A DNA stretch of 64,000 nt from Arthrobacter sp. StoSoilB19 (GCF_019977275.1 NZ_AP024650.1:1550001-1614000); one strand, 5' to 3'; shown: positions 27,314-36,708, counted from the first letter of the stretch. Made by a program: numbers and translations. Notes: generated by a model from the letters alone, not told the origin.

Positions 27314-27369
27314 CGGTGGGCCGTCGTCTCCTGGAGCCACGCGTTGACGCACATGCCCCTGGGGAAGTC

Positions 27370-29166
27370 CTACGACAAGAGCACGTCCCAATTCCCCGCC
27401 GGGTCTGGCGGCAGGAAGAACGGCATGGCGTAGAAATCGTCCCACAAAGGATCTGTTGGCGGGAGTTGATCCGGCTCAAGCAAGTTCCCGCCAGGCGGCT
27501 CCTCGCTTGGCACCTCCAGCCACTCCGGCATGTCAGCCAGTAACTGGCACCATTGCGGCAGCCCAAACGGCAGATCGCGCCGCAATTCAGGCGGTGGTGG
27601 TTCCCGTAGCCCCGCTTCGTCCGCTTTCCGGGGTGTGCCCAACCCTCCCGGTGGGTTCAAGACTGCCGCTGCGGATTGCCCGGACACGGTGCTGTTCCTC
27701 CGCAGAAGCCCTGGTGGCCAGTGGGTTGGTTCGGGGTCTTGGTGTTCGGGGTTGTAGTGGCGGCCGGTGGGTGAGGTCCAGCCGGGTGGTCCGTTGTTGG
27801 TGGCGGGGTCGGGGGTCCAGGCGCGGGCGTGTTTCAAGCGGTGATGTTTGGGGCATAGCTGGGCCAGGTTCCGGATGTCTGTTCTGCCGCCGTGTTCCCA
27901 GGCTGTGAGGTGGTCGGTGTGGTTGTCGGGGGTGTGGTTGCTGCAGCCGGGGAAGGTGCATTTCCGGTCCCGCATGCGGATCCATTGTTTGATGGTTTCG
28001 GGGAGCCGGTAGCGGGTGCGTCCGATCTCCAGTGGTGCCCCGTCGCGGGGGTCGACCAGGACCCGGTAGAACGACTCCGCCCCGTCCGCGACAAGCCTCC
28101 GTGCCATCGACGCCGGGATCGGGCCCAGGCCGTCCAGCACCGCCGGCTCATCGGTGAGGCCGAGCAGCGAGAAGACCGGGACGGTGACCAGGACATCGGC
28201 CCGCGGGGTGGGAACCTTGCCAACACCACCAGTGCTCCCTGTGCCGGAAACGCTGCCTGCGCCCGTTCCCGCAGCATCACCAGTAGCCCGTGCAGCCCCA
28301 CCCACAGCAGCCTCGGCCGTGGCCGTGGTGGTTCCGGCGCCGAGGAGGAGTGATGCTGCGATGTCGGGGCGGAGTTGGGTGAGGGTGCGGGTTTCGGTGG
28401 GGCCTTGGAGTCCGCGGGCGGTGGCGGTGGTGCGGTTCCAGATGGCGCAGGCGGTGTCGCCGGGGAGGTAGAGCGAGAGCCAGGCCATGCCGTCGCGGTC
28501 GGGGGTGTATTCCATTCGCCGGTCCGCGACGCCTTTGGCGTGGCGTTTTTCGAGGGTTTCGGGGTGGTGGCGTTCCCGCCAGGCGCGGACCTTGGCGCGG
28601 AACCGGGCGGGGGCGAGTTCACCGGGCGCGGCGCCGCGGGCGGGGTTGGGGGCGTCGGGGTCGAAGAAGTGCGCCACCAAGGCAGCAGCCCCGTCGGGGG
28701 TGAGCCCTTCGGTTTCGTCGGCGACAATCCTGGCATGCTGCCACGACAGGTCACCGGCTGACAGGGCGCCCAGGAGCGGCGGCAGGGAACACACCCGGCG
28801 GGATTGTTCCACCAACCCGCCTGCGGCCGCGGAACTGATGCTCAGGACACCGGCGATCTCCTCCACCGTTGACATCTCCGAAAACATGCGCTCATCCACC
28901 GGGGCGTCAGGGGCAAGCAGTGCCTGCTGGAAACCGACGCACTCCACGGCATCACGAGCTTTGACCGCCGCGAGCTGAGCCTCGACCCGGGAGACTGCCT
29001 CCAGCCGTTGCAGCCGGAGCTCATACCGCCGCCGCAGCACATCGACATCAGCACCAACACCGGACCCGGCGGCAAGGAAATGATCCTCACGGGTAAGAGC
29101 ATCGAGGGCAGCAACAGAGGCAGAAACACCCTCCAAAACCACCCCAACACCCGTGCCGATTCCCAT
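27370..29166 (-). CDS. DUF222 / HNH endonuclease domain protein (13E12-repeat family)
   Basis: A 598-residue member of the large actinobacterial 13E12-repeat family. The N-terminal DUF222 domain (EEIAGVLSISSAAAGGLVEQSRR, then HARIVADETEGL) is followed by a Gly/Thr-rich variable linker. The HNH motif comes next: RDRKCTFPGCSNHTPDNHTDHL, then LAQLCPKHHRLKH, with the two CxxC-type zinc knuckles and the DH of HNH intact. The tail is Pro-rich. These genes are multicopy and mobile-like, with nuclease activity presumed but rarely shown. The start is set at ATG 29166; the open frame continues upstream through moaD in another phase and is not used. No LexA box is visible upstream, unlike the fragment at 38066. 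Confidence 0.85.
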   Translation of the reverse strand: MGIGTGVGVVLEGVSASVAALDALTREDHFLAAGSGVGADVDVLRRRYELRLQRLEAVSRVEAQLAAVKARDAVECVGFQQALLAPDAPVDERMFSEMSTVEEIAGVLSISSAAAGGLVEQSRRVCSLPPLLGALSAGDLSWQHARIVADETEGLTPDGAAALVAHFFDPDAPNPARGAAPGELAPARFRAKVRAWRERHHPETLEKRHAKGVADRRMEYTPDRDGMAWLSLYLPGDTACAIWNRTTATARGLQGPTETRTLTQLRPDIAASLLLGAGTTTATAEAAVGGAARATGDAAGTGAGSVSGTGSTGGVGKVPTPRADVLVTVPVFSLLGLTDEPAVLDGLGPIPASMARRLVADGAESFYRVLVDPRDGAPLEIGRTRYRLPETIKQWIRMRDRKCTFPGCSNHTPDNHTDHLTAWEHGGRTDIRNLAQLCPKHHRLKHARAWTPDPATNNGPPGWTSPTGRHYNPEHQDPEPTHWPPGLLRRNSTVSGQSAAAVLNPPGGLGTPRKADEAGLREPPPPELRRDLPFGLPQWCQLLADMPEWLEVPSEEPPGGNLLEPDQLPPTDPLWDDFYAMPFFLPPDPAGNWDVLLS

Positions 29167-29263
29167 GGAAACATCATCCAACAGGGGTCTGACATTCAAA
29201 GCCACGGCAGCTTTGGCAAGGCCAGGGCGGCTGCTGCCCATTCGCCTGGACGTGCGCGAATAC

Positions 29264-29530
29264 TTACCCGCCGGCGAACGGAGGCAGTACGTCCACCACG
29301 TCGTCCGGACCAAGGACCGCCGCCTGGTCCCGTACGGCCACCTCATTGAGCAGGAAGCTGCTGCGGGAAAGAAGCCGGGAAAGGGGCGGGGTCCCGGCAG
29401 GGGGTTCAGGGCGGTCCACGGCCAGCACGGCCTCGAGCAGGTCCGCCACGGTGGCGCCCTGGGGAAGGTGGAACTTTTCTTCCTCGAAACCTGCCGCAGC
29501 GCGTGCGGCAGCAAAATAACGTACAAGCAT
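29264..29530 (-). CDS. moaD: Molybdopterin synthase small subunit MoaD (ThiS-like)
   Basis: An 88-residue ubiquitin-fold protein beginning LVRYFAAARAAAGFEEEKF and ending in the obligatory double glycine (PPFAGG). That end is thiocarboxylated and gives sulfur to precursor Z in the MoaD-MoaE complex. NEVAVRDQAAVLGPDDVVDVLPPF matches the family end. The ATG lies 5 nt after the moaA stop, so moaA-moaD are co-transcribed. Its partner moaE is at 34839 on the other strand. Confidence 0.92.
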   Translation of the reverse strand: MLVRYFAAARAAAGFEEEKFHLPQGATVADLLEAVLAVDRPEPPAGTPPLSRLLSRSSFLLNEVAVRDQAAVLGPDDVVDVLPPFAGG

Positions 29531-29535
29531 CCCGG

Positions 29536-30663
29536 TCAGCCCCCGATAGCACTCATGCTGCGGTCCGGCTGGACGAAGTCCGGAGCATCCAGTCCCACGT
29601 GGTCCATGCCGTGGGCTTTCGGTTTGATCCACATGGCGTCCTGCCACCGCTGCGCCAGATCATCATCGGTGGCGCCCGCCCGCAGCAGGCCCAGCAGGTC
29701 GAACTCCTCGCGGGAGAACAGGCAGCTCATGATCTTGCCCTCGGCGGTGATCCTGGTGCGCCGGCAGTCGGAGCAAAACGGCTCGGTGACGGAGGCGATA
29801 ATTCCCACGGTTCCCAGCACCGGTCCGTCCGCGTCCGCGGAACCTGCCGCCCGCCGTCGTACTTCAAACCGCTCCGCAGGAGCGCCGTCACGTGCCCGGG
29901 GATCCGGACTGAGGGCAAAGTCCCGGGACAACAGCCCGCGGATCTCGGCTGCCGTGATCATGTTGCGGCGCGTCCAGCCGTGATCCGCATCGAGCGGCAT
30001 CTGTTCGATGAACCGCAGTTCGTACCCGCGCTCCAAGGCCCACGCGAGCAGCTGCGGCGACTCGAGGTCATTGATGCCGCGCATCAGGACGGCGTTCAGT
30101 TTCACAGGGCCCAGGCCGGCAGCCCAGGCGGCGTCCACACCCGCCAGGACCTGGTCCAGGAACGGACGCCGGGTCAGCTTGGTGAACGTTTCCTCATGCA
30201 GGGAATCCAGCGACACATTGATGCGCGTCAGGCCGGCGTCCTTGAGGGCCGCTGCCTTCTTCGCCAGGCCAACGCCGTTGGTGGTCATGGAGATCGGCAG
30301 GTCCGGGTGGTTGGCCCGCAGTGCCGAGATGATCTGGACCAGATCGTGCCGCACCAGCGGCTCACCGCCCGTGAGGCGCAGTTCGCGCACTCCCAGCTGC
30401 TCCACGCCTACCTTGACGATCCGCACGATCTCCTCGGCGGACATGACGGCCTGCTTTGCCAGCCATTCCAGGCCCTCCGCCGGCATGCAGTAGGTGCAGC
30501 GGAGGTTGCACTTGTCCGTCAGGGACAGCCTCATGTCGGTGGCGCGGCGGCCGTAGCGGTCCGCCAGCCCGGCCGGTGCATCCGCTGGCCGGCGCGCGGG
30601 AACACCTGGCAGCGCCGATGCTGCTTCCTCCCGCGGCTGCGGCATGCCTAGCTGGACAGTCAT
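29536..30663 (-). CDS. moaA: GTP 3',8-cyclase (radical SAM) MoaA
   Basis: A 375-residue radical SAM enzyme that, with MoaC, turns GTP into cyclic pyranopterin monophosphate. The SAM cluster motif is CNLRCTYC with Cys 52, 56 and 59; LTGGEPLVRHDL follows. The C-terminal second 4Fe-4S cluster is marked by FCSDCRRTRIT and a later cysteine (MSCLFS). The last two residues are Gly-Gly, needed for activity. A -10 box lies 6 nt before the ATG. It is the first gene of moaA-moaD and is divergent from the sulfite-oxidase-like gene. Confidence 0.96.
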   Translation of the reverse strand: MTVQLGMPQPREEAASALPGVPARRPADAPAGLADRYGRRATDMRLSLTDKCNLRCTYCMPAEGLEWLAKQAVMSAEEIVRIVKVGVEQLGVRELRLTGGEPLVRHDLVQIISALRANHPDLPISMTTNGVGLAKKAAALKDAGLTRINVSLDSLHEETFTKLTRRPFLDQVLAGVDAAWAAGLGPVKLNAVLMRGINDLESPQLLAWALERGYELRFIEQMPLDADHGWTRRNMITAAEIRGLLSRDFALSPDPRARDGAPAERFEVRRRAAGSADADGPVLGTVGIIASVTEPFCSDCRRTRITAEGKIMSCLFSREEFDLLGLLRAGATDDDLAQRWQDAMWIKPKAHGMDHVGLDAPDFVQPDRSMSAIGG

Positions 30664-30669
30664 GAAATC

Positions 30670-30775
30670 AGGCTACGCCACGTTGAGCCGCCCATCACAC
30701 CCGTGACCCCGCTGTGAGACGCGGGGCAGGAATCCCGGCGGCACCGGCGCCGGGGACCACCGGCAAACCTATGCT
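30670..30775. promoter_or_regulatory. Divergent leaderless promoters of moaA and the sulfite-oxidase-like gene
   Basis: On minus, TAGCCT at 30670-30675 is 6 nt before the moaA ATG. On plus, TATGCT at 30770-30775 is 6 nt before the GTG at 30782. The 118-bp region between the starts is the natural place for shared control of cofactor synthesis and its user. I see no known operator or Moco riboswitch in it. Confidence 0.5.
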
Positions 30776-30781
30776 GGTGTT

Positions 30782-32497
30782 GTGAGGAGTTCCCAGCGCG
30801 GGCATGCGGCGTACGACGGCGGCGCCGGCCTTGGGGAGCGGGCGGACAGTCCCTTCCCACTACCGGCAGTCCCGCGCGCCGGAGGTGGTTGGGCCGCGGC
30901 TGCCGGGATAGCCGCGGCAGGCGGCGGTATTGCAGCAGGGGAGTTGGCTGCGGGGGTTCTCAGCCCCTCCCTTTCGCCGTTGACGGCCGTTGGCGGTGCC
31001 GTGATCGATGCCGTGCCTCCGGGCGTCAAGGACTGGGCGATCTCTGTCTTCGGCACGGCCGACAAGGCAGCGCTCCTGGTGGGAATGGCGTTGGTCATCG
31101 CCGCCCTGGCCGCACTGGCCGGAGCGCTCGAGCGCCGCCGCCGGTTCACTGGTGCTGCCGTGATCGGAATCTTTGGACTTGCCGGAGCGGCCGCCGTCCT
31201 GACGCGTTCCCAGATGACCCCCCTGTCCCTCGTGCCGCCGCTCCTGGCCGCGGTGGCCGCCGTCGTGCTGTTGCGGTTCCTGCTGCGCAGGCTGCAGGCA
31301 TGGGATGCCGCGATTGCCGGCCAAGCAGCCTCCCACCAAGCAGCCTCCCACCGAGCAGTTGCAGATCATCCCGAGGACAGCCTTCCCGCTGCCCCCGGCG
31401 AGGCCACACCGGACTCCGCGGCCACCCCATCGCGCCGCAGCTTCTTCCAGGCCCTGGGCATCACCGCAGCCGCCGCTGCGGCAGGGGGAGTACTGGCGGG
31501 AATCTGGCGCGGGGCCACCATGGCTGTCAATGAGGCCAGGGCACGCATCACCCTGCCCGCAGCGGCATCGCCGGCAATACCTGTGCCCACTGCTGCGGAA
31601 GCCGGTGTTGCCGGAATGCCGCCGCTGGTGACCCCGAACCGGGATTTCTACCGGATCGACACCGCGCTGTCCGTCCCGGCGGTCAGCCCGGATACCTGGG
31701 TCCTCAAGGTAACCGGCATGGTGGCCCGGGAAGTCCTGCTCTCCTTCGCCGACCTAATGGCGAAGCCCCTCACCGAGCGGCACATCACCATTGCCTGCGT
31801 CTCCAACGGAGTGGGCGGCGACCTGATCGGCAACGCCCGCTGGCTCGGCTGGCCGGTCCGGGAACTGCTGGCCCTGGCCGTTCCCCAGCCGGGCGCAGAC
31901 ATGGTCCTCTCCCGCAGTGCCGACGGCTGGACCGCCGGGACGCCCCTGGATGTCCTCACCGACAACCGGGACGCCCTGCTTGCCGTGGGCATGAACGGTG
32001 AACCGCTCCCGCTGGAGCACGGCTTCCCGGTCCGGTTGGTGGTTCCCGGCCTCTACGGCTATGTCTCGGCCACCAAATGGGTCACCGAGCTCAAGGTCAC
32101 CCGGTTCGCCGATGACGCCGGATATTGGACCCCGCGCGGCTGGTCCGCGCGCGGCCCAATCAAGACCTCGTCCCGCATTGACGTCCCCCGCAGCGGCCGC
32201 CCGGTTAACGCGGGAACAGTTGTCTTCGCCGGCGTTGCCTGGGCCCAGCACACCGGCATCCGGAACGTGGAACTGCGGATCAACCGGGGACCGTGGCGGG
32301 AAGCGGAACTGGCCACGGGAATCTCCGCCGACACCTGGTACCAGTGGAAGCTGGCCATGGACCTTGCCCCGGGGCAGTACGAGGTCCAGGTCCGGGCCAC
32401 CAACCTGGCGGGCGAACCCCAGGACGAAACCGCGCGGCCGCCGGCACCGGACGGCGCCACGGGATTCCACACGGTTAGAGTTGACGTGAAATCCTGA
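30782..32497 (+). CDS. Membrane/Tat-linked sulfite-oxidase-family molybdoenzyme
   Basis: A 571-residue protein in two parts. Residues 1-170 hold about four hydrophobic helices (LLVGMALVIAALAALAGAL, AAVIGIFGLAGAAAVL and others). Near residue 218 is a twin-arginine motif SRRSFFQ and another helix (ITAAAAAAGGVLAGI). The outer part is a sulfite-oxidase-type domain: TIACVSNGVGGDLIGNARW carries the probable molybdenum-ligand cysteine, GLYGYVSATKWV the cofactor region, and FAGVAWAQHTGI the C-terminal immunoglobulin-like domain. It should act on the outer membrane face; the substrate is unproven. It sits between moaA and moeA, so cofactor supply and user are adjacent. Confidence 0.88.
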   Translation: MRSSQRGHAAYDGGAGLGERADSPFPLPAVPRAGGGWAAAAGIAAAGGGIAAGELAAGVLSPSLSPLTAVGGAVIDAVPPGVKDWAISVFGTADKAALLVGMALVIAALAALAGALERRRRFTGAAVIGIFGLAGAAAVLTRSQMTPLSLVPPLLAAVAAVVLLRFLLRRLQAWDAAIAGQAASHQAASHRAVADHPEDSLPAAPGEATPDSAATPSRRSFFQALGITAAAAAAGGVLAGIWRGATMAVNEARARITLPAAASPAIPVPTAAEAGVAGMPPLVTPNRDFYRIDTALSVPAVSPDTWVLKVTGMVAREVLLSFADLMAKPLTERHITIACVSNGVGGDLIGNARWLGWPVRELLALAVPQPGADMVLSRSADGWTAGTPLDVLTDNRDALLAVGMNGEPLPLEHGFPVRLVVPGLYGYVSATKWVTELKVTRFADDAGYWTPRGWSARGPIKTSSRIDVPRSGRPVNAGTVVFAGVAWAQHTGIRNVELRINRGPWREAELATGISADTWYQWKLAMDLAPGQYEVQVRATNLAGEPQDETARPPAPDGATGFHTVRVDVKS

Positions 32498-32535
32498 CGG
32501 CCCAAACCCTGACGGCCCAGACCAAAGGCGTATCC

Positions 32536-33843
32536 ATGACCAGCCACACCCCGCACGCCCTGGCAGACCACACCCCGGAAGGCCACGTCCACCATGCAGC
32601 GGAGGGTTCCCGGTCGGTCGCGGGCCATGCCGCCGCAGTCGTGGAACTCCTGCGGCCGCTCCTGTCAATGGACCGGATGGAAACCCTCCCGCTTAGCCAG
32701 GCGCTGGGCCGGGCCCTGGTGGACGATGTGGCCGCGCCACTCAGCCTTCCTCCTTTCGCCAATTCCCAAATGGACGGATACGCCGTCCGTTCCGGCGACC
32801 TTCCCGACGGCGGCGGGGACCTCCGCATCATGCCCCCGGTTCCGGCCGGGTCAAGCCCGGAGCCACTCGAACCAGGAACCGCGGCACCCATCATGACCGG
32901 TGCCATGATCCCGGCGGGGGCCGACGCCGTCGTACCCATTGAAAAGGCGGTGCCCGATCACTTCCTGGACCCCGGAAACACAGCGGGGGACGGCAGCGGC
33001 GCCACCGTGCGGCTGCCCGGCACCGCGCCGGGAACGTTCGTGCGCTTCCCGGGCAGCGACATCGCGGCGGGGGAGCGGGCGCTGGCCTCCGGGACCTGCC
33101 TGGGGCCGGCCCAGTTGGGGCTTCTCGCTGCCTTGGGCCTCCCGGAGGTGGCGGTGTACAAGGCGGTGACCGTCCTGCTCGTCACCACGGGCGACGAAGT
33201 GGTGGAACCCGGCCTGCCGCTTCCTCCCGGCAAAATCTACGACTCCAACGGAACGCTCCTTGAGGCCGCCATGAAGCAGGCGGGACTCACAGTCCGCCGC
33301 ACCGGCATTTCCACCGACACTCCGGCGGAGCTGCAGGCGCTGCTGCGGACCGAAAGCCCGGGGGCTGACCTGATCGTCACCACCGGCGGGGTCAGCAAGG
33401 GAGCCTACGAGGTAGTGCGGCAGGCAATGGCGGACCAGCCGGTCCGCTTCGTGCATGTGGCCATGCAGCCGGGCGGCCCCCAGGGACTGGGAACGTTCGA
33501 CGGCGTGCCATTCCTTGGGTTTCCCGGCAATCCGGTCAGCTGCCTGGTGTCCTTCGAGATGTTCCTCCGTCCCGCTTTGTCAGCCTTGCTGGGGGCACCG
33601 GGCCGGAGGCTGCCGTTGCGCGCCCGCCTTGATCTTGGGGGCCCGGGCCGTCCGCTCACCTCTCCCGGGCACAAGCACCAGGTCCGCCGCGGCAGCCTGC
33701 AGCCGGACGGGACCGTGAAGCTGGAGGGCGGCGAGAGTTCGCACCTGATGCACGCACTCGCGGGGTCGAACGTCCTGGTTCATGTCCCTGTGGGTGTAAC
33801 GGAACTCGCTGACGGCGACGAGGTGGAAGTATGGATGCTGTGA
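32536..33843 (+). CDS. moeA: Molybdopterin molybdenumtransferase MoeA
   Basis: A 435-residue MoeA that inserts molybdate into adenylated molybdopterin. [63 protein letters not shown] and [14 protein letters not shown] are the standard motifs of domains III and IV; the C-terminal domain ends before GDEVEVWML. It has an extra N-terminal tail of about 35 residues rich in His. AAAGG lies 7 nt before the ATG. It overlaps moaC, forming the core of the plus-strand moeA-moaC-moaB-moaE operon. Confidence 0.95.
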   Translation: MTSHTPHALADHTPEGHVHHAAEGSRSVAGHAAAVVELLRPLLSMDRMETLPLSQALGRALVDDVAAPLSLPPFANSQMDGYAVRSGDLPDGGGDLRIMPPVPAGSSPEPLEPGTAAPIMTGAMIPAGADAVVPIEKAVPDHFLDPGNTAGDGSGATVRLPGTAPGTFVRFPGSDIAAGERALASGTCLGPAQLGLLAALGLPEVAVYKAVTVLLVTTGDEVVEPGLPLPPGKIYDSNGTLLEAAMKQAGLTVRRTGISTDTPAELQALLRTESPGADLIVTTGGVSKGAYEVVRQAMADQPVRFVHVAMQPGGPQGLGTFDGVPFLGFPGNPVSCLVSFEMFLRPALSALLGAPGRRLPLRARLDLGGPGRPLTSPGHKHQVRRGSLQPDGTVKLEGGESSHLMHALAGSNVLVHVPVGVTELADGDEVEVWML

Positions 33844-34322
33844 ACGCAGAACATACCCCCGCACTGACGCACCTGCGCCAGGACGGCAGCGCCCAGATGG
33901 TTGATGTCTCCGCCAAGGCCGAGACCACGCGGGAGGCCACCGCCACCGCCACCGTCCGGACCACCCCCGAGGTGATGCAGCTCCTGGGCTCCGGCGGGCT
34001 CCCCAAGGGCGACGCCCTGGCCGTTGCCCGGGTGGCCGGCATCATGGCGGCCAAGAAGACGCCGGACCTGATTCCGCTGTGCCATCCGTTGCCCCTCTCG
34101 AAAGTCACCGTTGACTTCGACCTCGGCGCGGCCGCCGTCACCATCAGCTCCACCGTGAAGACCAGGGGCGTCACGGGAGTTGAAATGGAGGCCCTGACGG
34201 CTGCCTCCGTGGCAGCCCTCAGCGTTTACGACATGATCAAGGCCGTGGACAAGCATGCCGTCCTGACGGACATCAAGGTGCTGGCCAAGAGCGGCGGCAA
34301 GAGCGGAGACTGGGCACTGTGA
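33831..34322 (+). CDS. moaC: Cyclic pyranopterin monophosphate synthase MoaC
   Basis: A 163-residue MoaC acting after MoaA. Typical segments are [35 protein letters not shown] (with the conserved His of LCHP), [20 protein letters not shown] and the catalytic-loop [19 protein letters not shown]. The ATG at 33831 overlaps moeA by 13 nt and has GAGGTGG upstream; a GTG at 33840 overlapping the moeA stop is an alternative. Its own stop overlaps the moaB start (GTGA). Confidence 0.95.
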   Translation: MDAVNAEHTPALTHLRQDGSAQMVDVSAKAETTREATATATVRTTPEVMQLLGSGGLPKGDALAVARVAGIMAAKKTPDLIPLCHPLPLSKVTVDFDLGAAAVTISSTVKTRGVTGVEMEALTAASVAALSVYDMIKAVDKHAVLTDIKVLAKSGGKSGDWAL

Positions 34323-34849
34323 CCGACCCCAACATCCTGGACGTCTCCGAACCCCACCGCCACGGCGACGTGCAGGGGCGGAAGGCCGGCGTCGTCATCG
34401 CGTCCACCCGTGCCGCAGCGGGCATCTACGACGACGAAACCGGCCCCGTGATCACCGACTGGCTCACTGAACACGGCTTTGACGTCTTCCCGGCCATGGT
34501 GGTTCCCGACGGCGAGCCCGTGGGCGCTGCCATCCGGGCGCTCCTCACCCAGCGTCCCGCCGTCGTCATCACCAGCGGCGGAACCGGCCTCAGCCCGGAC
34601 GACCGGACACCCGACGTCACCCTGCCCCTGCTGGACCGGGAAATCCCGGGCATCATGGAGGCGATAAGGCGTGCCGGCGCTGCCAAGACTCCGCTGGCGG
34701 CCCTGAGCAGGGGCTATGCGGGCGCTGCCGGGCAGACGTTCATTGTGAACCTGCCCGGGTCACCGAAGGGTGTCATGGATGGGCTGAGCGTCCTGGACCC
34801 GGTGATCGGACATCTTTGCGACCAGTTGGAAGGCGGACATGGGCACTGA
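34319..34849 (+). CDS. moaB: MogA/MoaB-family molybdopterin adenylyltransferase
   Basis: A 176-residue protein of the MoaB/Mog family that adenylates molybdopterin before metal insertion. [18 protein letters not shown] is the family fingerprint, followed by [24 protein letters not shown], the nucleotide-site segment. The N-terminal 20 residues are an extra tail. It starts with GTG inside the moaC stop (GTGA), and moaE starts within its last codons. MogA and MoaB types are not separable by eye, so the symbol is a best fit. Confidence 0.9.
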   Translation: MTDPNILDVSEPHRHGDVQGRKAGVVIASTRAAAGIYDDETGPVITDWLTEHGFDVFPAMVVPDGEPVGAAIRALLTQRPAVVITSGGTGLSPDDRTPDVTLPLLDREIPGIMEAIRRAGAAKTPLAALSRGYAGAAGQTFIVNLPGSPKGVMDGLSVLDPVIGHLCDQLEGGHGH

Positions 34850-35330
34850 AGCAGCATTCGAGGTAGTGCGGGCAGTCCTGAGCGCGGAGCCCATCTCCGT
34901 GGACCAGGCGATTGCCGCGGTGGAAAGCGACACTGCGGGTGCGGTGGTCAGCTTCAGCGGTGTAGTGCGCAACCACGACGGCGGCAAGGCCGTCGAGCGC
35001 CTCAGCTACAGTGCGCACCCCACGGCGCACCAGGTGATGGCCGACGTCGTCGCGCGCCTGGTTGCCGAGCAGGACGCCGAGGCCGGTGACGCGGCCGGGG
35101 AGACCCCCGCGGGAAAGGCAGCCCAACCCGTCAGGATCTGGGCCGCACACCGGATCGGGATGCTGGAGATCGGGGACCCGGCGCTGGTGTGCGCGGTATC
35201 CGCCGCGCACCGCGGACAGGCGTTTGCCGTCTGCTCCGAGCTGGTGGACCGGATCAAGGACCAGGTGCCCATCTGGAAGGAACAGTTCTTTTCGGACGGC
35301 ACCGTGGAATGGGTCGGCGCCGGCAGCTGA
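34839..35330 (+). CDS. moaE: Molybdopterin synthase large subunit MoaE
   Basis: A 163-residue MoaE, the catalytic subunit that takes sulfur from thiocarboxylated MoaD to make the dithiolene. GAVVSFSGVVRNHDGG, LSYSAHPTAHQVM, AHRIGMLEIGDPALV and KDQVPIWKEQFFSDGTVEWVG are the conserved blocks; the lysine of VPIWKEQ is the expected catalytic one. An Ala/Glu-rich insert of about 15 residues lies mid-protein. It overlaps moaB by 11 nt and ends the operon. Confidence 0.95.
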   Translation: MGTEAAFEVVRAVLSAEPISVDQAIAAVESDTAGAVVSFSGVVRNHDGGKAVERLSYSAHPTAHQVMADVVARLVAEQDAEAGDAAGETPAGKAAQPVRIWAAHRIGMLEIGDPALVCAVSAAHRGQAFAVCSELVDRIKDQVPIWKEQFFSDGTVEWVGAGS

Positions 35331-35447
35331 TACCGCGCCGGGGCACGCCGGGCCGCGCCTCCACGCTGCCCAGGCCGGCCGGCGTTGCTCCGCCAAATTG
35401 CGAGGTAACGCACGCCGTCCGGTTCCTGCCCCAACCTGTCCCGCCGG

Positions 35448-35453
35448 TAGGGT
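35448..35453 (+). promoter_or_regulatory. -10 box of probable leaderless dapB promoter
   Basis: TAGGGT ends 7 nt before the ATG at 35461, with no ribosome-binding site in between. Confidence 0.45.
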
Positions 35454-35460
35454 TAATCCC

Positions 35461-36231
35461 ATGACCGAACAACACCCCGCCCCCAAACTGGTGGCCGTCC
35501 TTGGCGCCAGTGGACGCATGGGCGCCGAGGCCGTTAAGGCCATTGATGCCGCGCCCGACATGAAGCTCGTCGCAGCCCTGGGACGGGGTGACTCGCTGGA
35601 GCAGCTGACGGCCTCCGGTGCCCAGTACCTGGTGGACCTCACAGTCCCCGAAAGCACCGAAGCCAACGTCCGCTTCGCCGTCGAGCATGGGATCCACGCC
35701 GTGGTGGGCACCACCGGCTGGGACGCGGGACGCCTGTCCGCGCTGGATTCCCTTTTGGCGGAGCACCCGGAAACGGGCGTACTCATCGCGCCCAACTTTG
35801 CCTTGGGCTCTGTGCTGGCTTCGGCGTTCGCCGCGAAGGCGTCAAAGTACTTCGAGTCCGTGGAAATCATCGAGCTCCACCATCCGGACAAGGTGGACGC
35901 CCCTTCCGGCACCGCCGTCCGCACCGCAGAGCTCATCGCCGCTGAACGCAAGGCTGCCCAGGTGCCGCCCAGCCCGGATGCCACCACTTCAGAACGCGCG
36001 GGTGCACGCGGCTGCGACGTGGACGGCGTCCGCGTCCACAGCGTCCGGCTCCGTGGCCTCGTGGCCCACCAGGAAGTCCTGCTGGGCGGTCCCGGCGAGC
36101 AGCTGACCTTCCGCCACGATTCCTTCGACCGCGCGTCGTTCATGCCCGGCGTGCTTCTGGGCGTGCGCAACGTCGCTGCCCACCCCGGGCTGACCGTGGG
36201 CCTGGACGGTTACCTGGACCTGGGACTCTAG
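35461..36231 (+). CDS. dapB: 4-hydroxy-tetrahydrodipicolinate reductase
   Basis: A 256-residue DapB in the lysine/diaminopimelate pathway, using NAD(P)H. VAVLGASGRMGAEAVKAI is the Rossmann motif. VVGTTGWD, IAPNFALGSVL, IIELHHPDKVDAPSGTA (catalytic His and Lys) and the closing VGLDGYLDLGL follow. The frame is open upstream to 35062, but the ATG at 35461 is the natural family start and lies 7 nt after a -10 box. A small membrane protein gene follows 3 nt after the stop. Confidence 0.96.
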   Translation: MTEQHPAPKLVAVLGASGRMGAEAVKAIDAAPDMKLVAALGRGDSLEQLTASGAQYLVDLTVPESTEANVRFAVEHGIHAVVGTTGWDAGRLSALDSLLAEHPETGVLIAPNFALGSVLASAFAAKASKYFESVEIIELHHPDKVDAPSGTAVRTAELIAAERKAAQVPPSPDATTSERAGARGCDVDGVRVHSVRLRGLVAHQEVLLGGPGEQLTFRHDSFDRASFMPGVLLGVRNVAAHPGLTVGLDGYLDLGL

Positions 36232-36234
36232 GCC

Positions 36235-36708
36235 GTGAACGGGTTCGCAGCCGGTTTCCTTAAGAACCGCACCAAGATCTGGGTGGGAGCGGTGACGCTG
36301 CTGCTGGTCTTCTACCTGGTGGTGTCCTTCCAGCGCTCGCTCCTGCTCCTTGCAGACAGCAACCTCACCGCCAAGGCCATCGGGGCCGCCTACCTGGTGC
36401 TGCCCATTGTTGGCGCGTGGGCCCTGATCCGCGAACTGATGTTTGGCGCCCGCACCGAGCAGATGGCCAAGGTCCTGGAAGCCGAAGGCGGGCTGCCGGT
36501 GGACGAGCTTCCCCGCACGCCCGGTGGCCGGATTGTCCGCGCCGCAGCCGACGCGGAGTTCGAAAAGTACCGGGCCGAAGCCGAGGCCGCTCCTGATGAC
36601 TGGCGTTCCTGGTTCCGGCTCAGCTGTGCCTATGACGCCGCCGGGGACCGCAAACGCGCGCGGGCTTCCATGCGCGACGCTGTGAAGCTCTTCACCACGG
36701 CATCCTAG
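36235..36708 (+). CDS. Small membrane protein with C-terminal TPR-like helix pair
   Basis: A 157-residue protein starting at GTG, 3 nt after dapB. Two hydrophobic helices (IWVGAVTLLLVFYLVVSF and AYLVLPIVGAWALIREL) are followed by a cytoplasmic part ending in DDWRSWFRLSCAYDAAGDRKRARASMRDAVKLF, which reads as one tetratricopeptide-type helix pair. It is a conserved hypothetical protein, probably co-expressed with dapB. No catalytic residues are evident. Confidence 0.75.
   Translation: MNGFAAGFLKNRTKIWVGAVTLLLVFYLVVSFQRSLLLLADSNLTAKAIGAAYLVLPIVGAWALIRELMFGARTEQMAKVLEAEGGLPVDELPRTPGGRIVRAAADAEFEKYRAEAEAAPDDWRSWFRLSCAYDAAGDRKRARASMRDAVKLFTTAS

Noticed and set aside
29167..29526. N-terminal extension of the DUF222/HNH frame through moaD
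   Set aside because: The extra 120 residues are an out-of-frame reading of moaD; MoaD itself is clearly coded there.
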